Part shown: piece after piece, positions 51,225-58,075 of the stretch | Layout of the letters: each line of letters starts with the position of its first letter | Numbering within the stretch: position 1 is the stretch's first letter | Assembly (NCBI GenBank): GCA_002314055.1 | Contig: DCBP01000096.1 | Span: 23,455 to 87,454 of the forward strand | DNA from: Prevotella sp. UBA1104 | GTDB taxonomy: Bacteria; Bacteroidota; Bacteroidia; Bacteroidales; Bacteroidaceae | DNA: 64,000 bases | Reading direction: 5' to 3' | Position numbers and translations under genes: made by a program | The notes under the pieces: model-generated | Seen by the model: only the letters and a program-made list of their open reading frames with translations | Databases searched by the model: none | What the model was told of the DNA's origin: nothing

Positions 51225-51931
51225 TTCTTCTTTTTATTTTTTTTAGGTGTGGTAGGTGGTGTAGGTGTGGGAGAGCCTTTCTTGGGAGAAATGGGAGTAA
51301 TGGGAGAACTGGATGATGTGGGAGAGCTGGGAGAGCTGAGAGAACTGACATGTTCGGTGTTGTCAGACTGATTTTTCTCTGCACTTTCTGCTGTTTCTTC
51401 CGAAATTACGAAATGGTCATAAGTGTTCCAGTTGTCGTGCAATTTTTTATCAAGAGAGATGAACTCGTCGAGGAGAGGTTTGCGCTCGGCATCAGAGTGA
51501 AGCTTGGTGTCTTCAGAGAGAAGACGCAAGCGGAGATGCAGTTCACGCATGCGGTGAGTGATGTCAAGGTTTTCGACATAAAGAGATTGAATATCCTCCG
51601 GCAGACGGTCGTGGTCAGCACGCTTGCCGGCTTTAAAATCATCAGCCGGGTTGTTCTCTTTGAACTCCGTCCGGGCTTCAATGATGGTATTTACTTGCTG
51701 CTGCATGACGTTTACCTCCTCATGCTGCTCAATTTCGAGCCTTGCTTTAAGAAACTGTCGGAGCTTACCTTCGATAAATTCAGCCTTTCCCTTTGGGTTA
51801 AGGCTGATGTTGCGGTACATGATAGGGTTGTTGGTGAGTTGGAGGAGAAGGATGGCGCCTTCATTCCAATCCTTTTCCTCTTTTGGGGTATTGAGGAAAT
51901 CCTGAAGTTTGAGAGTGAGATTTTTGTCCAT
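51221..51931 (-). CDS. Phage protein of unknown function with Pro/Thr tail
   Basis: A 236-aa, highly charged helical protein (MQQQVNTIIEARTEFKENNP, ENLDITHRMRELHLRLRLLS) likely to form coiled coils. The C-terminus ends TPTPPTTPKKNKKKK and is encoded by the same 29-bp repeat that ends the small terminase gene. The start at 51931 is chosen because upstream codons (QFSQLSQFSQNQ) are translated repeat. A scaffold or packaging helper is conceivable; not recognised. Confidence 0.6.
   Translation of the reverse strand: MDKNLTLKLQDFLNTPKEEKDWNEGAILLLQLTNNPIMYRNISLNPKGKAEFIEGKLRQFLKARLEIEQHEEVNVMQQQVNTIIEARTEFKENNPADDFKAGKRADHDRLPEDIQSLYVENLDITHRMRELHLRLRLLSEDTKLHSDAERKPLLDEFISLDKKLHDNWNTYDHFVISEETAESAEKNQSDNTEHVSSLSSPSSPTSSSSPITPISPKKGSPTPTPPTTPKKNKKKK
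51241..51345. repeat. Family C Pro/Thr repeat followed by G-rich family D repeat
   Basis: AGGTGTGGTAGGTGGTGTAGG at 51245 onward is shared with 49589 onward. From 51285, GGGAGTAATGGGAGAACTGG and GGGAGAGCTGGGAGAGCTGA repeat words found at 32252, 34458 and 51965. All of it is coding here. Confidence 0.65.
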
Positions 51932-51962
51932 TGTTTTGAAAATAAAATTTTGGATTTTGATT

Positions 51963-52047
51963 TGATTTTGGGAGAACTGGGAGAGCTGGGAGAACTGGGG
52001 CGATGACAATTATTTTAGGATTGATGGGACTAATAAGACCAATAGAA
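51963..52047. repeat. G-rich repeat (family D), intergenic copy
   Basis: TGGGAGAACTGGGAGAGCTG repeated, then GATGGGACTAATAAGACCAA, a word also found at 32300 and, altered, at 27325. Confidence 0.65.
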
Positions 52048-52064
52048 CATGGACTTGCGACAAA

Positions 52065-52718
52065 CTAAAGCTTGTTGTTGATGCCGGTGAAGAAGATGCA
52101 GTTCTTGTGGTGCTCGACAAGGAGGTTGCGCATGGCTTTGAGGGTGGAGCCAGTTGTTACAAAGTCGTCGAAGACAATGCAGTTCGGTTCTTTGGGGAGA
52201 ATGTTCAAGGAGAACACCGCCCCGATGCGCTGCTTGGAATGACAGAAAGCAACATCCTCGTAAAACGGGATGTGCAACTGCCTGGCAATATCCTCACTGA
52301 TACGAGTGGCAAAGTTCTTGACAAGATGGCGGCGCTTGGGAGTAGTGACGATACACCACGAACCACTTTGTAAATCACCGCCGAGAATCTCCGCAATGAG
52401 CGGAGAAATATTGTCGGCAAAGAAGTTCACCATACTGTCATCAGCCTTGATGTCAGTCAGCGTCCTACCATAAAGCGTTTTCTGCCATATCGAAATGAAG
52501 AACACGTCGCCACGCTTGGTAAGACGGACCCGCCGGGAGAAGTCGCAGCGCGCTTCGACCGACTTATCCCACGCCTTGCGTTTCTCGACAGCAAAGATAT
52601 CCTTGTTTTCGATAGTTTTGCCCATATCGACCACAGGCAAATCGAGCGAACCCGACAAGTCAGGGACGACGATGTCATTCAAGAACTCGCCCATGTCAAG
52701 TAAAGTCCGCTCGATCAT
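52065..52718 (-). CDS. Phosphoribosyltransferase-fold protein
   Basis: A 217-aa protein. The segment NCIVFDDFVTTGSTLKAM near the C-terminus is the PRPP-binding loop of type I phosphoribosyltransferases, preceded by SWCIVTTPKRRHLVKNFATR like the ComF family. The N-terminal 100 residues have no recognised domain. It might act in nucleotide salvage, or use the fold for another purpose. Its place among head genes is unusual. Confidence 0.7.
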   Translation of the reverse strand: MIERTLLDMGEFLNDIVVPDLSGSLDLPVVDMGKTIENKDIFAVEKRKAWDKSVEARCDFSRRVRLTKRGDVFFISIWQKTLYGRTLTDIKADDSMVNFFADNISPLIAEILGGDLQSGSWCIVTTPKRRHLVKNFATRISEDIARQLHIPFYEDVAFCHSKQRIGAVFSLNILPKEPNCIVFDDFVTTGSTLKAMRNLLVEHHKNCIFFTGINNKL

Positions 52719-52725
52719 AGTTTAA

Positions 52726-52800
52726 ATGAAGAATGAAGAGTGAAGAATGAAGAATTGGTCGCCTTGCGGCGATTAAGAATTATGCAGTTAAGAGTTATAC
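52726..52800. repeat. Purine-rich hairpin repeat (family A), copy 6
   Basis: AATGAAGAATGAAGAGTGAA tract, stem TCGCC/GGCGA with TTGC loop (52759-52772), then TTAAGAATTATGCAGTTAAG. Intergenic. Confidence 0.75.
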
Positions 52801-52873
52801 TCATACGGCATTTCTTACTCATATTGAGAACCCAAACTTCATTCTCACAATTATACATTTATACAATTATACA

Positions 52874-53431
52874 CTAAGCCGAACAGTCGATTTCACCGTC
52901 ATCAGTGGCGAGAGTACCCGTATAGAACGGAGCCGGACACTCGTCCGCCGCCTCCGCATTGATAGTGGTGCCGCACGTGCCCGTGGCACCCTGTCCGAGA
53001 TCCTGCGAAACAGTAGTTTTTGTCGTCCACTTGTCGCTTCCCACGACACGGTATTTCCCCTTCATGTCCTCCACGACAAACACGTTGTCATTGTTGTTGA
53101 GATACGCCGCAGCCGCCGTTGCCTCCTCCCCGACAGAAGGGTGGAGCGCCACCAATTTGTTGAGTTGCGTCTGGGAAGGGAGTTCCCCCTGCGCTTCAGA
53201 AGTAAGTTGGGATTTGTCAGGAAGAATGTCGATAAACTTCCATTTCGCTTCCTCACGCATGGTAAACGACCCTGCATAAGTAGAACCCGTGCAGCGTCCT
53301 ATGTCGTCATGAGGTAGTTTAGGCCAAGCCAGGATATTGTTCTTGGAAGTGAAATATATACGCCTACGCACACCCGGAAGTTCCGGAGTGCCCATTGCCC
53401 AGGCGAGAGATTTTTGAATGTCAGTTGCCAT
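52874..53431 (-). CDS. Phage structural protein, hypothetical
   Basis: A 185-aa protein next to the capsid gene with a beta-rich, Gly/Thr-rich sequence (KYRVVGSDKWTTKTTVSQDL, GQGATGTCGTTINAEA). There is no signal peptide and no enzyme motif. It could be a head decoration or tail tube protein. Family not recognised; the position supports a virion role. Confidence 0.6.
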   Translation of the reverse strand: MATDIQKSLAWAMGTPELPGVRRRIYFTSKNNILAWPKLPHDDIGRCTGSTYAGSFTMREEAKWKFIDILPDKSQLTSEAQGELPSQTQLNKLVALHPSVGEEATAAAAYLNNNDNVFVVEDMKGKYRVVGSDKWTTKTTVSQDLGQGATGTCGTTINAEAADECPAPFYTGTLATDDGEIDCSA

Positions 53432-53432
53432 A

Positions 53433-53505
53433 AAAATGAAGAATTAAGAATGAAGAATGAAGAATTGGTTGGTCTGCGACCAATTGGAAATTAAGAGTTG
53501 GTAAA
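53433..53505. repeat. Purine-rich hairpin repeat (family A), copy 7
   Basis: AATGAAGAATTAAGAATG tract, stem TTGGTC/GACCAA with TGC loop (53469-53483), then GGAAATTAAGAGTTGG. Confidence 0.75.
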
Positions 53506-53607
53506 ACCTGCCGGCGATCCACGCCGCTTTCGCGAAATGCAGAGTACTGGGCGTTTTTCCTTTCCTTCAGAATCCGCTCATCCAGCGAAGAGTCCGACAG
53601 GTGTTTA

Positions 53608-54567
53608 TCAGTCAGAGAGTTCCACGACCTTCAGTCGTCGCTTGTCGATAGACTCGAACTGCACGCCGAAGAACATGGTAGCGATGTAAGAGAGGACAAA
53701 CGGTTCAAAACGCTCCACATCCACCGATTCCACATCCCCCATCTGGTCATAGCCATAGAGCATGTTGATTTTCGGGGAGATATGGATGTACTTGGAGTCC
53801 GTCTTGTTGGAAAGCGGACAAAGCGTGAGTTTGCCGTTAGAGCCCTCCACCGTCGGCTGGTTGTATTTCGTGTTGTACGGAATACCGCTGTGAGTAAGGA
53901 GATACCCCTCGTTGTACTTGTCAGCGAAGTCCTGCGAGCAGTACATCAGCAAATCCTGCGAACGTAGGCGCGGATCCAGCGAGAAGAGAATCTTCTTGGC
54001 GATGTCCACCGCATTAGCCGAAGTGATAGCCTCCGTGAGCTTCATGTAATTGCCGTTGGCGACAGCCAGATTGCCGTCCGTCACCTCCTTCTTGGTGATA
54101 GTGTCAAAACCGTCAAAAAGATCATGCGTAGTCTTTCCGCTACTGTTGCGCACACCGTTCCAGATAGCATCATTAAGATGCTCCGAGAGAGATTTCGCAA
54201 TAAGACCAAGTACCTCGCGAGCCGTAGGCGCCGACTTCTGCCCGTCGCCCTTAGTAGCCCCGGTGCCGAGAAGCGTGGAAATCGCCGAGTTCGGTTCAAA
54301 CTTGGCAACCACCGAGCCGAAGAACGTCTCCAGCGTGCGGAAGTCGAGTTGAAGATTAAAGTCCTCGCTACGCGTCGGCGAGTACGGAGCGAACTGCGCC
54401 GATCCGTTAAGCGAGCCGACCGACTCCTTGTAACGGATTCCCGGTCGCCCGGTCATAAACTTGAGAGTCTCCTCGCAACCGATAAGCGGAAGACGGAGGA
54501 AGTCAGAGCGGTACTTGCGAGCCGCGTCCTTGTATTCGTCAAGAGAAAAAGAAAGTTTACCTGCCAT
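53608..54567 (-). CDS. Major capsid protein
   Basis: A 319-aa protein directly downstream of the protease/scaffold gene, the normal place for the capsid gene. Its plan fits an HK97-type fold: flexible N-terminus, helix-rich middle (REVLGLIAKSLSEHLNDAIW) and a strand-rich end (ERFEPFVLSYIATMFFGVQF). No other gene in the head module is a better candidate. Identity is by context and size. Confidence 0.72.
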   Translation of the reverse strand: MAGKLSFSLDEYKDAARKYRSDFLRLPLIGCEETLKFMTGRPGIRYKESVGSLNGSAQFAPYSPTRSEDFNLQLDFRTLETFFGSVVAKFEPNSAISTLLGTGATKGDGQKSAPTAREVLGLIAKSLSEHLNDAIWNGVRNSSGKTTHDLFDGFDTITKKEVTDGNLAVANGNYMKLTEAITSANAVDIAKKILFSLDPRLRSQDLLMYCSQDFADKYNEGYLLTHSGIPYNTKYNQPTVEGSNGKLTLCPLSNKTDSKYIHISPKINMLYGYDQMGDVESVDVERFEPFVLSYIATMFFGVQFESIDKRRLKVVELSD

Positions 54568-54570
54568 ATA

Positions 54571-54655
54571 TAAATGAAGAATTAAGAATTAAGAATGAAG
54601 AATTGGTCGCCTTTGGCGATTGAGAGTTAAAGAGTTTAGAGTTAAGCATAAAGGA
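54571..54655. repeat. Purine-rich hairpin repeat (family A), copy 8
   Basis: AATGAAGAATTAAGAATTAA tract, stem TCGCC/GGCGA with TTT loop (54607-54619), then TTGAGAGTTAAAGAG. Intergenic. Confidence 0.75.
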
Positions 54656-54668
54656 ACTTTAAATAAAG

Positions 54669-54700
54669 ACCCACCCTGACCCTCCCGAAGGGAGGGAAGG
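54669..54700. repeat. C-rich hairpin repeat (family B)
   Basis: CCCACCCTGACCCTCCC-GAA-GGGAGGG, intergenic, ahead of the capsid gene. Confidence 0.7.
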
Positions 54701-54782
54701 GCTGCGCACTACGATTGTTGCGCAAGAGGGAAAGTTAAACTTAAAATCAAAAAAATATGAAAAAGATATAGCTAAAGTATTG

Positions 54783-55895
54783 TTACGGAAGCGAGTCAAA
54801 GAGCGCCTTAGCAGAGTTTGTGGTGTCGTAGAACCTTTCGATGTCAGACTTTTCGGAATTGGCGCCGCTTTTATTGTCGACGACGTTGTTAGTAGAGTCC
54901 GCCGGCAGTTTGTTGACCTTCTCCAGAAGAGAGTTGTTAGCATTAGTCAAGTCCTCGACCTGCTTCTTTAAGTTGGCGATAGACTCCTCCCTCTTCTTGA
55001 AGGCATCCTCGATAGAGTCGAGTTGTGCGGAAGAAAGAGAGAAAGCGTCATTCCCGGAAGCGAGAGCCTCGCAACCGAGAATGGCACAGATGTACTTGAA
55101 AGTTTTGTTCATAAGAGTAGAGCTGTTGTTAGAGTTGTTGATATCATTAGCATTATTTGTGTCGGTAACGTCAAAAGCTTCAGTATTGTTATTGCAGTTA
55201 TCCTTAGAATTCGAGTGGAACGCCGCCGCAATGGTCTGCATGAAACGCTTGAAAGCGCTGATGTCGTCAGCCTTTGTCTTATCAGAGATATTTGCCGGCA
55301 GCGGAATACCGTGAGCGGTGCAGTCCGCGACGACAGCCTCGGTAATGACAGGAGCTTGCTCGTCGTCAAACTCCGTGAGTTCATCCACGAAGCCCCATTC
55401 AAGAGCCTCCTGCGCCGACAGCCATCCGCCCTGTTTCATAAGAGCGAGAAGATCCGCCGATTTTTTCTTACAGCGGTTGGCATAGATAGCGGCGATGTTG
55501 GCATCAATCTTGTCGAGGTCATTCTTCTGCTTGGTGAGGTTGTCGATAAGATTCTGCATGTCCGTGGCGTTCAGGCTGCCCCATTCAAAGAACGCCTGGC
55601 TGCACTGATGCACAAGATACATCGCCGAGCGGTCCATGGAGATGTGCTTTGCACCCATGGAAGCCACGGTGGCGGCACTGGCGTTCATGCCGACGAAATG
55701 AGCATGAACGTTGCCGTGCCGCCTGAAAGCAGACGAAATGGAAAGCGCAGTAGAGAGGTTGCCGCCAAGAGAATCGATAAGAACCGACACTTCCTTGTCA
55801 GTGTTCTTGTTAAGAATGAAATCGACATAGTCAGAATCGAAGTCCCAACCGCCGACATATCCCTTTAGGTGAAGATTGTATTTGGTCTTTGCCAT
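54783..55895 (-). CDS. ClpP-like prohead protease fused to scaffold
   Basis: A 370-aa protein. Residues 1-190 are a ClpP/S14 protease: VLIDSLGGNLSTALSIS, the catalytic Ser in GMNASAATVASMGA and the His in MYLVHQCSQ. Residues about 190-370 are a low-complexity Asn-rich linker and a coiled coil (KREESIANLKKQVEDLTNAN) typical of an internal scaffold. The protease trims the scaffold and capsid delta domain during head maturation. An internal ATG at 55112 could give a free scaffold. The frame is open to 56036, but upstream codons include repeat sequence, so the Met at 55895 is used. Confidence 0.9.
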   Translation of the reverse strand: MAKTKYNLHLKGYVGGWDFDSDYVDFILNKNTDKEVSVLIDSLGGNLSTALSISSAFRRHGNVHAHFVGMNASAATVASMGAKHISMDRSAMYLVHQCSQAFFEWGSLNATDMQNLIDNLTKQKNDLDKIDANIAAIYANRCKKKSADLLALMKQGGWLSAQEALEWGFVDELTEFDDEQAPVITEAVVADCTAHGIPLPANISDKTKADDISAFKRFMQTIAAAFHSNSKDNCNNNTEAFDVTDTNNANDINNSNNSSTLMNKTFKYICAILGCEALASGNDAFSLSSAQLDSIEDAFKKREESIANLKKQVEDLTNANNSLLEKVNKLPADSTNNVVDNKSGANSEKSDIERFYDTTNSAKALFDSLP

Positions 55896-55959
55896 GATAA
55901 ATTGTTTGATGTGGGGCAAAGATACCTTATTATATATTATATCAAAAAGACAGGCTTTT

Positions 55960-56005
55960 TGATAATTAGGAATTAGGAAAGAGGAATTAGGAATGAATTG
56001 GTCGA
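55960..56005. repeat. Divergent family A purine-rich tract
   Basis: AATTAGGAATTAGGAAAGAG repeated, then GAATTGG. Related in style to the other family A copies but without a clear stem. The 296-bp gap 55896-56191 has no gene. Confidence 0.5.
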
Positions 56006-56191
56006 TGACTAAAATTTGGAATGAGGAGAAGAGCAAAAAAATTTTTTCTCAAAGTTTGGACAGATTTTGGCCGTTATAGTTGTAACAAGCGTTTTGAAAA
56101 TGTAAGTAGTTGAAAATCAAGAAAATAAGTTTGTGGGTTATGTAACAGACAGTTACAAAACGCCCCAAGATGTTACAAAAATCAAGGAAAA

Positions 56192-56605
56192 TCAGGCAAA
56201 ACAGGGGATGAGAGCCATGGAATTAGAGTAAGAAACGGCAAATTTGTTCACCGCCTTCTCGTTGTCGAGAGAGCCTGAAGTAGACGAAAATTTGACGATT
56301 GGGAAGGGATGCTCCTTCGTTCCGACAAGAAAAGTCTTGCCGTTCACCGTTTCAATGATGAAACAGATATGAGCATGAGTTGGAAGAGAGTCAAGCGAAG
56401 AAAACGAGAGTTGCACCTTTTCAATGCAGCCGTTGTTTTGGAATTGCGAATCCGTTTCGCAGATAGCATCCCCGACAAGGGCGACAGGAACAGCATCGGC
56501 AAAGACCGCCACAGGGACGTTAGCCAACGCCCTTTGCAATATGTTTGCAAGAAGCGAGTCAGCAAACACATATCTTATAGTCTTGATGCCTGGAAGTCTG
56601 TTCAT
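56192..56605 (-). CDS. Phage protein of unknown function
   Basis: A 137-aa protein with an alternating beta pattern (HICFIIETVNGKTFLVGTKE) and no signal peptide. It sits directly ahead of the head genes and ends 296 bp before the protease start. Its second half resembles short virion-associated proteins. No family recognised. Confidence 0.55.
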   Translation of the reverse strand: MNRLPGIKTIRYVFADSLLANILQRALANVPVAVFADAVPVALVGDAICETDSQFQNNGCIEKVQLSFSSLDSLPTHAHICFIIETVNGKTFLVGTKEHPFPIVKFSSTSGSLDNEKAVNKFAVSYSNSMALIPCFA

Positions 56606-56662
56606 ATATACAAATTCAAATAAAATTCTGCCGTTTCTTCAAAAAATCGTAAAACCGAAAAA

Positions 56663-57151
56663 TCACCCTTTCAGTCGTTGTCTTTTTTTCGTCTTACACT
56701 CATTAGTGAGATAATTCTTACGAAGCCGTTGGTAATTCTTAGCGATAGAATCCCAACAAGAGCCATCCTCCGTGATGCCGCGCTGCTCCATAAAGAGGTA
56801 AATCAGATCCTTCTGTTGCCTGCCGATAACCCCGAAATCATGAAGGAAGTTCCAGCAGTCCACGTCAAACGAGTTTTTTATGTTAGCGACAAGCGCCCGT
56901 TTCCCCGTATCCGTGATATGGTTGTACGTCCGAGGGTCAAGCGGTTTGGAGTAGGGAATACAAATTGCGACCTCATCCTTCTGCGGAGAGTGGAAAAAAC
57001 CGCCGGGCGGTTGCTTGGTAAGAGCAAGCTTCAGCAACTTCGACTCGATGCAGCCATTCGTAAGGCGCACCGGCTCGTTGCCTCCGTGACGGTGGATAAA
57101 CCACTGGCGGAGATAACTCGGAAGTTTTATGTAAACGTGATAGTCGCTCAT
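56663..57151 (-). CDS. Phage protein with helical C-terminus, possible late regulator
   Basis: A 162-aa protein beginning MSDYHVYIKLPSYLRQWFIH; the frame is open 16 codons further but without coding character. The C-terminal third (DSIAKNYQRLRKNYLTNECK) with a very basic tail (KTKKRQRLKG) looks nucleic-acid binding. It is the first gene of the structural run, so a late transcription activator is an attractive guess; not recognised by family. Confidence 0.55.
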   Translation of the reverse strand: MSDYHVYIKLPSYLRQWFIHRHGGNEPVRLTNGCIESKLLKLALTKQPPGGFFHSPQKDEVAICIPYSKPLDPRTYNHITDTGKRALVANIKNSFDVDCWNFLHDFGVIGRQQKDLIYLFMEQRGITEDGSCWDSIAKNYQRLRKNYLTNECKTKKRQRLKG

Positions 57152-57238
57152 TGTTGTAAGAATTTGCACAAAGATAGAAGAAAATTTGCGTACATTCATC
57201 TTATTTGAAAAATATTTAACAACATTTGGTTCATAAGT

Positions 57239-57270
57239 TTGTTAGTTTGTTTATAAATGAATACCTTTGC
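57239..57270 (+). promoter_or_regulatory. Promoter of the rightward membrane-protein gene
   Basis: TTTG (57239-57242), 20-nt spacer, TACCTTTG (57263-57270): full Bacteroidota consensus, 36 bp before the gene. It should work with host RNA polymerase in the lysogen. Confidence 0.8.
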
Positions 57271-57306
57271 TGATAAGAATTGTTTAACATTTAAAATATA
57301 ATATTT

Positions 57307-57708
57307 ATGGAAGTATTTTTGTCTTTAATTTTATTGGTTTTTGGTATTTTGCAAATTATTTTGTTTTTCAAAATTTGGGAAATGACGAATGATGTCAAAG
57401 ACATGAAAAATAAAATGCTTGGTTCATATACAGAGGATACAGAGTTTTTAATAAGAAAAAACAGAGCTATTGGAAATAACGAAAAGGTTGCTGAAATATT
57501 GATTGAGGAGTTGTTATGCAGTTTTGAAAAATATATTAATAGTGCTGAATATTATGCATCAACTGATTTAAGTGAGAATATTGCAGAACTTGAAAAGAAG
57601 TTGCAGGTTTTAGGAGTAGAACTTCCTTCAGGTTTGAGAAAGATAAAAAATGCGAAAGATTTCAAAGATCTCAGTAGAATAAGAGTTCCAAAAGAAGAAA
57701 AAAAGTAG
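57307..57708 (+). CDS. Rightward small membrane-anchored protein, lysogeny-expressed moron candidate
   Basis: A 133-aa protein with an N-terminal membrane helix (VFLSLILLVFGILQIILFF) and a cytoplasmic helical domain (IAELEKKLQVLGVELPSGL). It is one of the few genes read rightward in the phage body and has its own consensus host promoter and terminator. This is the mark of a moron expressed from the prophage, for example in superinfection exclusion. No family recognised. Confidence 0.75.
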   Translation: MEVFLSLILLVFGILQIILFFKIWEMTNDVKDMKNKMLGSYTEDTEFLIRKNRAIGNNEKVAEILIEELLCSFEKYINSAEYYASTDLSENIAELEKKLQVLGVELPSGLRKIKNAKDFKDLSRIRVPKEEKK

Positions 57709-57724
57709 CAGTTAATTAGTTTAT

Positions 57725-57760
57725 AAGCCGAAGTAACGAATTAAGTTCTTCGGCTTTATT
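57725..57760 (+). terminator. Terminator of the rightward membrane-protein gene
   Basis: AAGCCGAA/TTCGGCTT stem (57725-57732 with 57749-57756) followed by TATTTAT. The rest of the 367-bp gap 57709-58075 is AT-rich with no gene. Confidence 0.7.
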
Positions 57761-58075
57761 TATGCTTTGAATAAGAGCAAGAGAAATTTTTAGTAAAATG
57801 TAAACAAAAAGTATAAATGTTACAAGAAGTTACAGGTAATTACAAGAAAAATAGACCCTTATATGCTTGAAATAAAGAGTGTTACATTGAATTACAATAA
57901 TTACACCACTTTTCCGCCCAAAATAAAACGTACGAAAAAAAATGTTTGTTTGTTCATAAACGAAATCCAGGAAAAGAAAGCTCCCCAAATTTACAGACAT
58001 TAACATAAAAAGAACCGCCGAGACATCTCTGCCCCGGCGATACCAAAATTATGATAGAAAGAAATTAATAAAACA

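Noticed and set aside
55896..56036. 47-codon N-terminal extension of the prohead protease
   Set aside because: Encodes translated repeat (IPNSSFLIPNY) and hydrophobic junk; the Met at 55895 begins the ClpP fold.
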